Assembly (NCBI RefSeq): GCF_000485595.1
Contig: NW_014577765.1
Span: forward strand, 1-64,000
DNA from: Priapulus caudatus
Taxonomy: Eukaryota; Priapulida; Priapulimorpha; Priapulimorphida; Priapulidae
DNA length: 64,000 nt
Reading direction: 5' to 3'
The translations under genes were made by a program, and so were the position numbers. Shown here in pieces: positions 55,187 to 64,000 of this stretch. Under the pieces are notes generated by a model. That model ran no database searches. It had not been told where the DNA came from and saw only the letters and a program-made list of their open reading frames with translations. The stretch's first letter is position 1. Each line of letters starts with the position of its first letter.

Positions 55187-58100
55187 ACAGACTTTAAAGC
55201 AAAATCATATCACCACACGAAGGAGAAACAGCCTCATGCCTATCCATAGTAAGATCACAACACTAATACTATAAACGCAATCATGCACTATAGGCTGCTA
55301 CTCACTATACATCGTAATGTACATACATGTCAGTCTTTGATGAATTATTAACTGCACATACCACTGTCCTGAATGACCTTCTTCAGATGGTCGGCCATTA
55401 GGTTCCGCAGCGCTCGCTTAAATGGCGGCCCGAGTCGGTGCGGAAACACAACGGACGTATCAACCTACAATAGTAACAAATCTCTAGCTACCCTTTTTTC
55501 CCATACTGTGAGGTAACACACAGGATGTGTCAACTGACGATAAGCATAAATCTCAAGCAATCAACCCTCGCCAAACCCAACATTCTAAACTTCAAATAAA
55601 CCCGATAGAATGCCGATTACCACAGATTGATGTACAAGCTTCAAGGCCATCAGGTCGCTCTCGAGGCTGTGTCCCATCAGTATGGTCTGCGCGTTAAACC
55701 GACTGAGAAGCACTGCTTGGACGTCACGCAGTGTGGTCGTCACACCCAGCATGTCCTCCTCCTTGATGCCACTGAACCTGTAAGCGCATTCCCCAATACG
55801 TGACCACCAACCGTGACAACATGCAGCTGCTATATGCTAGCATAATACATAAACGATATATATATATGATAGATATAGGATACGCAGTATATCTCTGTAT
55901 AATGTATATCTGTAACTTGTAACACTCGAGTTCGTAATTATGGAGTCCTTGCATTGATGTACAACAATTGTATAATATGTATATATGAGAGATATTGTAA
56001 AAGTCTGTGAATGTAGCAGTAGTGTCCCACACATCACATGTCTACAGCAAGCTCAATGTAATTGCTGTATTTTTTGTAGGTAGTGTTTAAGTACCTTGTG
56101 TTGAAATCAATGACGGGATGATCAGGCTTCACTAATGTTTCGTACACGGGCTTGCAATCCGACGCCACCACCGTCACTCTAATCAACTCTATTCCCTCTG
56201 TTGTGTAGGCCTAGAACAAACAAAGAACAAACAACTCCTTATTACTTTTACCTAGGCAGTGACACCGTAACTAGATGCACTTATGCACGTGTGCCACGTA
56301 CTAGATAGAGGTGTAACGAGTTAGGGTCACGATACGATACGTATCTCAATACGTAGGTCATGATACGATACGTATCGCGATACACAGATTGAAAGACAAT
56401 ATATATAACCTCATAAAGAATAGACTTCAAAGTCCAAGGGACTGTATCGAAGATACTAAGTTGAGATTATTATATAAGATTATACTTAAATATATGTAAG
56501 AGAAATATAACATACCATTTCACAGTCTAGTGAATATACTCCAAAATTTCCATCCAGTGGTGGTCTCTTCGGCAATGTTTTGACAAATCCTGTCAAGCTC
56601 TTTACGTCAATCACGTGCAGCTGAAATTGTAGTCCAACATAACTGCATAACCAACAACATGGATAGACACAAAACAGAGCACATCACTGTTAAGTAGGTG
56701 ACAAAACAAAAATAAACAAAAACAACAATTGCATCACTAAATGCATATATTGAACTCGTTTGTTTGCATGTGGATGAAATTGAAACCCTCATAAATTTCC
56801 AAATATATGTCATATCTGATATATACGGAAATTTCCAAGGGTGTGTTGTCTGTGAAGGCAGGCGTATCATAATCACACTTGGAACAATATTTAACGACCA
56901 TGAAAATATGGTATGCGTATACATAAATTGCGTGCGAAATTTAGTAGTAATATAATGATCTATAAGACCATACCTTATTAACTGAACAACCTTCCGAGTA
57001 AGGATCACCTGAACAGCAGGTATAGCTTGCTTCCCATGCTCCAGCAACTGAAATTTATACATGGACATGGTGAATAAGTCACGGATGACGTGAGCTGTCA
57101 AACATACCTTGAATTCGTTAAAGCCAAATCAACTTAATAAAACGAGATATATATAGATATATATATATAATTGTGTAGTACAGTACACGCTGTTATGTAC
57201 GGCTCACTCATCCAACCCACTGAGAAAATGAAACAGTTATTAGATAATTAGAGGATAATAGGAATAATGAGAATTTTATCCACATTACTTTTGTAATTGC
57301 AACTATAACAATTTTGTATTCACGTAAAATTCGATAAATTATTAAGCGTCGAGGTCTTTTGCGATGTGAACAACATGCCTTTTTTTGGTCGACCCCAGTG
57401 GTAAACACACTCGTCTTTGGTGACGTATCGTCCCTTTGCATCGACTCTGAATCGATTTCCACATCTGCAGCACAGCCTCTTCAGACCTGCCAAGATGCAG
57501 GAACAATATAACTGCTTCGTTGCCAAGACAATCATCCAAATTGCCTGTGCCTTAAAATACAACACGGTACAATAATCTTTGACTATCTCAGTCATTCACA
57601 CCTTCCAAACAGTTTATTTATCTGCCGGAGACATAAAAATGTTGCTGAACTTATGAATGTGAATCTTATTTATCTATATATACTAGCAGAAAGTATACCC
57701 GTAGAACCAGCAAATGTTGTCTTTAAATATAAACTCCATGTAAGTGACACAGATAAAGTTAAATATTTCATGTAACTGAAAAGAAAACCACTGCACTGGG
57801 TACAACAGAACACTGGCACAGTGTCAGTACGGTGTACGTCAAAACAGAGTGAGCAGGGGGGAATCTGCAGTAGCTGGGGGGGGGGGGTTTTGGGAGGGGG
57901 CCCATCTATTGAGGAATAGATTTTTGTTTGAGCCAGAACCATCTCCCAGACGTGGTGATTCTGAATATGCTCATACGGCGGCAGTCAAGAGACGCAGTGT
58001 AATTCCCACGTATGTGATGTGGATCTGCTGTACGCACTGCCATCTATTGACGAATAGCATTTTTTCGAATTTTTGACTTAATACTTAATACTTAAACTTT

Positions 58101-59807
58101 TTTAAATTTTTTTCTCAGCCAGAACCATCTCCCAGACGTGGTGATTCTGAATATATCTTCAGTTAGCGCGATTGAGTGACAAATCAAGGCGAAAAGCGAG
58201 GACAAACAAACACACACACACACACAAGATTAGCCAAATTATAGTATAGATGTTGTTGTTTAGCCGAATTTGTGTGTTCGCGCATAACTAGAGAACTCCG
58301 CAGCCTAGAGGAAAACTAAATATATTTTCAGAATCAGCACGTCTGGGAGGTGGTTCTGGATAAAACAAAATTTCAAAAAAGTTAAAAAGTTAAAAATTTA
58401 TAAAAATTCTATTCATCAATAGATGGTGTACAGATCGATTAACATTATACATCACATGTGTGAATCCATGGTGTATATAACCATAACGCCCCAGTAGCCG
58501 AATGCATACATCATCGGACTCCTAAACCATTGATTCTGGGTTCGAATCCCACCTCGGGAAATGCTTTGTTTCTTTACTTTTTGACTGTTTAGTATGTACC
58601 TCTGCCGTATTCACCGTTAATTTCAAAAATTTCAAATATTTTTTTACCACATTTAAACGTTTAGAAAAAATCCAGAATAAACTATGGTAGATGATAATGA
58701 TAGCGCAAACTGACGGGAACACCTCACGGAAGCCTATGTAGGTTACATATCAAATATTATTATATTTACCTCCGCCAAGGAGGTAATGTAATCGATCTCG
58801 TGTGTGTGTTCGTGTGTGTGTGTAGCCACTATAGTGTTCGCGCGATCGATTCAGCAGCAGCTCGGCTTCGTGTGTGTGTGTAGCCACTATAGTGTTCGCG
58901 CGATCGATTCAGCAGCAGCTCGGCTTAGCTCAGCATCAGCTCGCCTTAGGGTGTCGAGTCAGCAGCAGCTCGCCTTAGGGCATCGAGTCAGCAGCAGCTC
59001 GCCTTAGGGCGTTCAGTCAGCAGCAGCCAGCAGCGAGCCAGCTGTTTTACACATACATGTTACATGCTGGCGGAGGTATGCACTCTCCGTGAGTGCCCTC
59101 TGTCTAGTTTCTATATAATTTCATTTTATTATTTATAATTTTTGACTTTTTTATTCTAATAACTTTTATCTTTTGATTTCTTATTATTTTTTAATGTTAG
59201 GATGGGATGGGATGGGATGGCATGGGATGGGATGGGATATGGGATGGGATGGGATGGGATGCAGTGCGATGGGATGGGATGGAATGGGAAGGAATAGGAT
59301 GGAATGGGATGGATGGATGGATGGATGCATGAATAGATAGATAGTTAGATTGTTTTGGGTATTTTCCTTTCAACCAAGCAGTCACCAACTGAGTAACGCC
59401 ACTGATTTCCCCGGGCAACGCCGGGTATCCCGCTAGTATTAGATATAACTCCGGTATACCTGCTTTAAAGGAAAACAGCTTATTAACTCCTGTATGGAAA
59501 ACAGTTTATACAGCATGTTGCCTTCTCCAAGTACAGGTAAAGAAACTTTTTGAGATTTAGGCGGTGTCACACACATGTGCGCACACATGAAAAGAAACGG
59601 CAAGTTTTTGCAGGACTATGAACAACGAAAGAGAGACAGGGAGTAGGAATGACGACTTACTGTTCGTGGAGCCAGCCGACTTAGCTTTGGTTGTCGTCAC
59701 CAGCACAGCACAGCCAGGCTTGTTGGGCGACATGAACGGGAACCCATTACCCTCTAGTTGTTTCTCAGTCAGTAAGTATGGCTTCAGATGCTTGTACAGC
59801 TCAGCCT
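55035..59807 (-). CDS. REXO1: REXO1-type RNA exonuclease, 3' part (8 exons)
   Basis: Exons on the minus strand: 59,807-59,661, 57,486-57,379, 57,047-56,974, 56,620-56,516, 56,210-56,095, 55,777-55,621, 55,464-55,362, 55,114-55,035 (stop TAG). Phases agree throughout, giving about 295 residues. Order: [17 protein letters not shown], the Cys-rich segment LCCRCGNRF...[25 protein letters not shown], then the DEDDh nuclease. That nuclease has Exo I YSLDCEM, Exo [13 protein letters not shown] and Exo [13 protein letters not shown], ending LELMIWKIR. These match the C-terminal part of metazoan REXO1 (RNA exonuclease 1, nuclear). The intron after 57,379 appears to be GC-AG (AAAG|GCATGT). The long N-terminal part was not found upstream of 59,807. 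The last exon lies at the edge of the duplicated block. Confidence 0.9.
57880..58250 (+). repeat. Two tandem CCAGAACCATCTCCCAGACG modules in a REXO1 intron
   Basis: The module followed by GTGGTGATTCTGAATAT occurs at 57,931 and 58,121, with CATCTATTGACGAATAGCA between them and a short (CA)n at the end. The same arrangement is at 13,620-13,840. All lie in the large intron 57,487-59,660. Confidence 0.65.
58265..58440 (-). repeat. Inverted copy of the CCAGAACCACCTCCCAGACG module
   Basis: GAATCAGCACGTCTGGGAGG then TGGTTCTGGAT, in opposite orientation to the neighbouring modules. It is directly followed by a SINE. Confidence 0.6.
58488..58690 (+). mobile_element. tRNA-derived SINE (Arg-CCT-like head)
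   Basis: The head GCCCCAGTAGCCGAATGCAT... GGACTCCTAAACC ... GGGTTCGAATCCCACCTCGG resembles tRNA-Arg(CCT) with damaged D-arm and acceptor. The body CTTTTTGACTGTTTAGTATG then TACCTCTGCC and CGTTAATTTCAAAA is shared with the minus-strand copy at 13,445-13,622, whose head is a different tRNA. Confidence 0.7.
58760..59112. mobile_element. ACCTCCGCC-ended miniature element with CAGCAGCTCG repeats
   Basis: It begins TTTACCTCCGCCAAGGAGGT and ends GGCGGAGGTATGCACTCTCC then GAGTGCCCTCTGTCTAG. The middle has two copies of a 65 bp unit (TAGCCACTATAGTGTTCGCG) and several CAGCAGCAGCTCGCCTTAGG units. It lies in the large REXO1 intron. Confidence 0.6.
59195..59440 (-). repeat. CCCGGCGTTGCCCGGG element with GGGAT minisatellite
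   Basis: Read on the minus strand: ACTAGCGGGATACCCGGCGT, GCCCGGGGAAATCAGTGG, TTGGTTGAAAGGAAAATACC, then (CATC)n and CCATCCCATC repeats. The CCCGGCGTTGCCCGGG part is nearly palindromic. The same right half occurs at 13,040-13,320. Confidence 0.6.
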
Positions 59808-60308
59808 CTGTAAAGAAATCTCTATATATAATATTTGTAGAACGTGAAAATGACATAGCCACACAGCAGGCACAAGATTGCATTTGGTTCTCACCTCACG
59901 GCATTTATTTAGAAATCGCATGATCAGTTATGCTGAATACCTGACTGTAGTCTACTGAGTCTGACTGAGGTCAGCTGAAACGTAAACTAACCGTTCCACG
60001 AACATATATAAACAGGAAGTAGAACAGAAACGTATTGCGTATACACTGTGAGCAGATTGGCATGAGCTTGTGAATAAAGCAGCATGATGGTGGTTGGAAC
60101 CGATTTATGTCTGAGTAATGACCATGCAGGACTGAAGAAGTTATTCAAAAGTGGATAATTCAGTCGTAACAAACTAGCTGTTCGTTAATTGCTGCACGAG
60201 ATAACTGACATACACACGGACGATGCCAGCTCTCGGCTTATATGTCTGTCAAGCTGTTCATTGCTGCATGATATAATTGACATATACACACGGACGATGA
60301 CGCTCAAG

Positions 60309-60611
60309 GGGTCGTTGTCGTAACAGGTACTACAGATATTAGACAGACCCGAGGTACATATATGTATACACAAAGTGTACCAGACTTGTACTACAGAAGT
60401 GTACCCTAACCTAGCTCTAGTACTATAGCCCGCAGGATCGCTGCCGCAGGCCATCCTGCGGCAGCGATCCTGCGGGCTATAGTACTAGAGCTAACCCTAA
60501 CCCTAACCCTAACCCCAAACATACCTCATATAAAAATATAAACATAATAATAAACAACCTAAAACTACCTCGGGTACATATCTGTAGTACCTGTTACGAC
60601 AATTACGACCC
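60309..60611. mobile_element. GGGTCGT...ACGACCC miniature element, about 303 bp
   Basis: The left end GGGTCGTTGTCGTAACAGGT then ACTACAGATAT is mirrored on the right by ATATCTGTAGTACCTGTTAC then GACAATTACGACCC, giving about 34 bp inverted repeats. It contains telomere-like CCCTAA units and an inserted hairpin (60,412-60,493). Insertion is proven by the uninterrupted paralogous site at 30,569-30,770. No clear target duplication is visible. Confidence 0.8.
60412..60493. repeat. Perfect 39 bp-arm hairpin, TAGCTCTAGTACTATAGCCC ends
   Basis: All 39 base pairs match around a CCAT loop (451-454 of this kilobase). The outer 21 bp equal those of the element at 41,552-41,644, but the inner arm (AGGATCGCTGCCGCAGG) is entirely different. 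It is inserted in the CTAACC telomere-like motif of the surrounding element. Confidence 0.9.
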
Positions 60612-60852
60612 TTCGTGCAGCTCTCGGCTTAATCAGATTCTGTCTGCCAACCTGTTCGTTCGTGCGTGCATCCATCCATCCCTCCTCTGAACTGCATATC
60701 CAAATGCTCAATTGTCTATTCTTTTCAGTTTCAGTTTTCAATTCTCAGAATGCATATTCTTTTTGGGAAGATGTATTTCTGGAACAGCTATAGCCAGGCA
60801 TGCAGCAATACGCTGAAACATACATGTCAAGACGCATTGTCTGGCTTGCTTG

Positions 60853-60903
60853 ATACAATCAAGAGTGGAAATTATAGAGATCTCTATTATCCACTCTTGA
60901 TAC
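60853..60903. repeat. Mini-palindrome ATCAAGAGTGG...CCACTCTTGAT
   Basis: About 46 bp with AGAGATCTCT at the centre and a one- to two-base slip in one arm, flanked by TACAAT on both sides. Confidence 0.75.
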
Positions 60904-61029
60904 AATGTATAACAGTAACATGTTTTATGTACATGTATCACTGACCTGAGCCCACCCTCATTATCATCCGCACCCTTTCTTATACGGCTTATACCAATAA
61001 TATACATACCGCTTATACAACACACAGGG

Positions 61030-61205
61030 GCGGCCGCCAGGGATTTCTTTAGGAGGGCGAAACCAGAGGCGTGTACAGCGAGCACGCGAAGGGGGGGGGT
61101 CTTAATTTTTGAAATTAGATTCCCTCAAATGCGTTTCTGCGCGGGCAGCGGGGGGGGGTCCGGACCCCTGGACCCCCCTGTCCACGCCCCTTGGAACTGT
61201 AGACT
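61030..61205. repeat. Fragment of the G-rich CCTGTCCACGCCCCTT repeat
   Basis: GGCGTGTACAGCGAGCACGC, poly-G tracts, TCAAATGCGTTTCTGCGCGG and GGACCCCCCTGTCCACGCCC parallel the block at 35,820-35,990. Confidence 0.6.
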
Positions 61206-61370
61206 GATACGTGTGCGGTTCCCGGCCTCCCCACTCAGTGTTAGTTAGGGTACGCATATGCTCGTTCCCTCCTTTGAAAGCACCGCGCCCCCCTATCTCA
61301 GGACTGCTAAAATTTCTGAACCCCCTTTTGCGGGCTTTTGCGGGTTTTCCCTGCCTTGAGGACCCCCCTT

Positions 61371-61572
61371 GCACGTACACACGCACGCACGCCCGTGTAC
61401 GTACGCAAGCACGCACGTGTACGTGCACATGCACGCACGCATGCACGTGTACGTGCGACACCGCACGCACGTGTACGCTACACACGCACGTGTACGTGCA
61501 CACGCACGCACGCACGCCCGTGTACGTACGCACGCCCGTTACATACGCACGCACGCACGTGTACGTGCCGCT
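61371..61572. repeat. CGTGCA-rich alternating array
   Basis: GTGTACGTGCACACGCACGC-type units, shorter than the arrays at 37-40 kb. No PIF-like ends are visible directly beside it. Confidence 0.85.
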
Positions 61573-61689
61573 GCTTTCATCGAGTGTTGAACGCAATCAT
61601 ACAAACGAAAATAGGACAACTATATCACATCCCCCAGCACTCCTGTAGACAGCTAGACCATATATGCGTTTACATATAAGACAGCGTGC

Positions 61690-62230
61690 CAGGTCCAAGC
61701 TGAACAATATCACCAAAAGGCACATGAAAAATCACAAATGGAACAAAAATCACCAAAAGGCACATGAAAAATCACCAAATGGAACAAAAATCACCAAGGT
61801 TTTAAAAATCTCAATATTTCACCATGTCTAGCCGCGTACGGAGACTGATATTACCCACATGTAACTTATTTTACATTTTTAAAGCGTGTTCGTTTTGTTC
61901 ATTTTGGCATAAAAATAAAAAATAAAAATGAAAAAATTGTTACAATTCATTTAAATAGGGGTCATTATGTATACAACTCTATGTGAAATGTCACTGACGT
62001 AATTTTCTACACAGCAAACTGTCTACAGTAGATCTGAATGTATTTAGAGTTGATTAATTAAAAAATAAAAGCTGAAATTTTGTCTTTTATACCAAAACGT
62101 CAAAAAATCACCAAAAATTTAAAGAAAATCACCAAATCACCAATTTTTTTTGTCACCGAAGGCTTTTCCAAAATCACCAAATTTTCAAAATTTGGTGACG
62201 CGAAATCACCAAATGGCCAACGCCTGATAT
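61690..62230. mobile_element. AATCACCAAA-rich miniature element
   Basis: Repeated AATCACCAAAAGGCACATGA units lie on the left and ATCACCAAATTTTC, AAATTTGGTGACGCGAAATC and CCAAATGGCCAACGCCTGAT on the right. The right end read in reverse (ATCAGGCGTTGGCC) suggests a CAGGCG-type hAT-like end; the left end is less clear (CAGCGTGCCAGGTCCAAG). Confidence 0.4.
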
Positions 62231-62466
62231 AAGAGAGGCGTCAGTTGTTCCTATGGTATGTGTCGCACAGTGTGATTCGGTTTATGCTAGGCACGCTCCT
62301 CAACAGCCAGCAGCTACGATGGCGTTAGTGATTTACACCGGAATTCATCAACATTTGCGTACGCAGGTGCTACGCTGCGTTGATGAATCGCACCTACGCC
62401 AGCTTTGCGTACGTACTTCGTTAGAAACTGTGTACGGCAATACACTTTGCGGCAACGTTGATGAAT
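62231..62466. other. Short region without a recognised feature
   Basis: A 71-codon frame (62,253-62,468) has no recognisable domain. The internal inverted stretch GGAATTCATCAACATTTGCG / ACGCTGCGTTGATGAATCGC suggests another small foldback repeat. Confidence 0.35.
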
Positions 62467-64000
62467 AACAAAAGGTGGCCACATTTAGAAAAGTGATGGT
62501 GAACGAACGAATAGTCCACTACTGCCCCGGTCAGCAAGACAATAAAAGGACCATGCTACAATTGTGATACGGTCTGATTATTATATATATAATATATATA
62601 TATATAGTGAGAGAACAAACCTACTACTATTATTATTATAATGTACAGAAGTCCTTACAGAAACCTAAGAAGTCCTTCATAGGTTTATATGTTATGATAA
62701 ATATAAAATAAACCCGTTCCATATATCATTTTATTATTGCCTTTTAAGAGTAGTACGTACAATTTATAATACACGCCGTTTAAGTATGGCGTCAATGCTA
62801 GGTATGGTTAATAGCTAAAACATTAAAGCATGCTCATAATTGCAAACACTACATTCATATCACAATATTTGAAATGTAGTTCAGTGCACTCAGCCATCAA
62901 CGTATATAGTAAAAAACCTACTCGTTCTTGAGCTCTGCCTAAAATATTAACATTAATCAAATAACCTGTACCAACACAATTGTTATAATATAATGAGGAT
63001 GGCGTTTACACACGAAGACTAGTAAAATCACTAAAAATCATTTCCAACAGAGACCACTGTACCGTGTACAGCACGTTTAAAACATTGCTTTCATTCGATT
63101 ACCTAGCGTGCGTCAAATTTTTTACTGGCAAATTTAGTTTTCATAACTATTTTCCAGACGTGCATTTTCTCAAGCGTTTGCATTCGTGAGATATTCTGCA
63201 ACAAGATAGTCTAAAATGCATGTTTTCGACAAATAACAGACATAACGTCGATGCTAATCACAGCATTCAATAAATAAGCAGTATTACTGCTAAGAATCAA
63301 ACACACTAGGTATTAAATTAATATACCATCATATAAAAACAGAAGTGCAGGAAAAGGGTTCGCAAAGGTTTAAACATCTTCATTCCATCAACTTAGGTTT
63401 TTGACTGCCTGTTCGGTTTGGTCTTTCACGATAGAAGTTCCTGAAGGCCCCACACCACGTTTAGTGGTAATGCACGATCTGAAATACATAAACCACCTCA
63501 TGTTATAAAACCAGTCTATATAACAGGATCGTCAATTGGTTTACTCGAAGAGGAGCAAACCTCAATGATGGAAGATATGCGAGTATTCGTTTTGTTTTAA
63601 AATACGAGAATAGTAGCTGAATAAACCAGGCAGATGAGGCTGACCAGATATATATGAGAGACAAACAGGCTTAGTCCCATTAAAACAAGAGTTCAGAGAC
63701 CTCTTATTCCCTGGCGATTAAACAGATATAAGAATACCTCAGTGGCCTCTATGTGCCAAACTTTTAAAACTCAGACCTCACACATCTAAAACTTAGCATT
63801 AGGGGTAAGGGCCGCGACACACTACGAGATTTTAATGCGATCTAATCGGTGCGAATTTATCTCCCGCATAATATCGCGCAATATTGTCGAGTGGACACAT
63901 CACGCCGATTTAGTCGCGCGACTGAAATAATCGGCCCAATAATATCAAAACGTTTTGATGGCATGCGATTGAATCCGGCGACTAAATCGGCAGCGACGAC
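62467..64000. repeat. Second copy of the 31,450-32,990 segment, runs off the window
   Basis: Collinear and in the same orientation, with scattered one-base indels. It includes a PIF-like MITE copy from about 63,807 whose start reads AGGGCCGCGACACACTACGA with extra and altered bases. The right end is cut by the window. Confidence 0.9.
63393..63478 (-). pseudogene. Frameshifted second copy of the last ETHE1 exon
   Basis: It matches 32,304-32,389. The conserved LVCGLQ becomes VVWGLQ, and loss of one G (TCGGTGAAAG to TCGTGAAAG) creates a TGA after ELLS. A compensating extra G follows later. No other ETHE1 exon is within the window beside it. Confidence 0.75.

Larger units (their letters stand above)
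60176..60690. repeat. Dispersed repeat interrupted by a miniature element
   Basis: Matches 30,569-30,770 up to CGGACGATGAC (60,302) and again from CAGCTCTCGGCTTAATCAGA (60,617). The block between is the inserted element. Confidence 0.8.

Noticed and set aside
56607-57101. 164-codon minus frame overlapping REXO1
   Set aside because: It runs through an intron of REXO1 and the wrong frame of the 56,974-57,047 exon. The spliced model uses another frame that matches REXO1.
58488-58559. Possible tRNA-Arg(CCT) gene
   Set aside because: The D-arm is damaged (GCATACATCATCGG), the acceptor stem is mismatched against CTCGGGA, and the SINE body follows directly.
60485-60515. Chromosome end marked by CCCTAA repeats
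   Set aside because: Only three or four units, enclosed within a defined miniature element and with genes and repeats on both sides.

Overview
This is a stretch of animal nuclear genome. The evidence is spliced genes with GT-AG introns and matching phases, tRNA-derived SINEs, PIF/Harbinger-like and hAT-like miniature transposons, abundant microsatellites, and TTAGGG-type telomere-like motifs inside repeats. The ZP-domain protein looks like the cuticlin-like membrane ZP proteins common in protostomes, and the repeat content is typical of marine invertebrates. A marine protostome is my best guess; the species cannot be read from the sequence.

Four conserved protein genes were assembled exon by exon. 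(1) A SLC25A44-type mitochondrial carrier on +, 7,185-9,326, has 3 exons and 351 aa and appears complete. (2) A large secreted or membrane ZP-domain protein on +, coding 22,112-31,325, has 12 coding exons and 1,146 aa. It has a signal peptide, about 29 copies of a Pro-Tyr-Pro-Gly heptad, a ZP module, an RRKR furin-type site and a C-terminal membrane span. A TATA box and a noncoding first exon are proposed near 19.44-19.55 kb. (3) The 3' part of an ETHE1-type persulfide dioxygenase on -, 32,304-34,356, has 5 exons and lies tail-to-tail with the ZP gene. Its 5' exons were not found. (4) The 3' part of a REXO1-type RNA exonuclease on -, 55,035-59,807, has 8 exons covering the zinc-finger-like region and the DEDDh nuclease. 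Two decayed hAT-like transposase pseudogenes lie in the first 6.3 kb.

Layout: 1-7 kb is repeats and transposase relics; 7-9.4 kb SLC25A44; 9.4-19.1 kb intergenic repeats; 19.4-31.7 kb the ZP gene; 31.7-34.4 kb ETHE1; 34.5-55 kb a very repetitive block; 55-59.8 kb REXO1; 60-64 kb repeats plus a second copy of the 31.45-32.99 kb segment. The genes do not form a pathway; they are independent neighbours.

The 35-55 kb block is probably mis-assembled in part. It holds two gaps of exactly 25 N (38,793 and 48,954), a roughly 3.8 kb inverted duplication (39.1-42.9 kb against 49.0-52.7 kb) and a roughly 2.5-2.8 kb direct duplication (46.1-48.95 kb against 52.8-55.2 kb). The direct copies differ mainly by small indels, and one carries a damaged second copy of the last REXO1 exon. 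The 62.5-64 kb copy likewise has a frameshifted ETHE1 last exon.

The most unusual biology is a population of very short palindromes (about 27-120 bp). They share outer ends (TATCARGAGT-type, or AGCTCTAGTACTATAGCCC-type), while their inner sequences differ from copy to copy yet stay self-complementary. Several PIF-like miniature elements also enclose long alternating purine-pyrimidine CGTGCA arrays.
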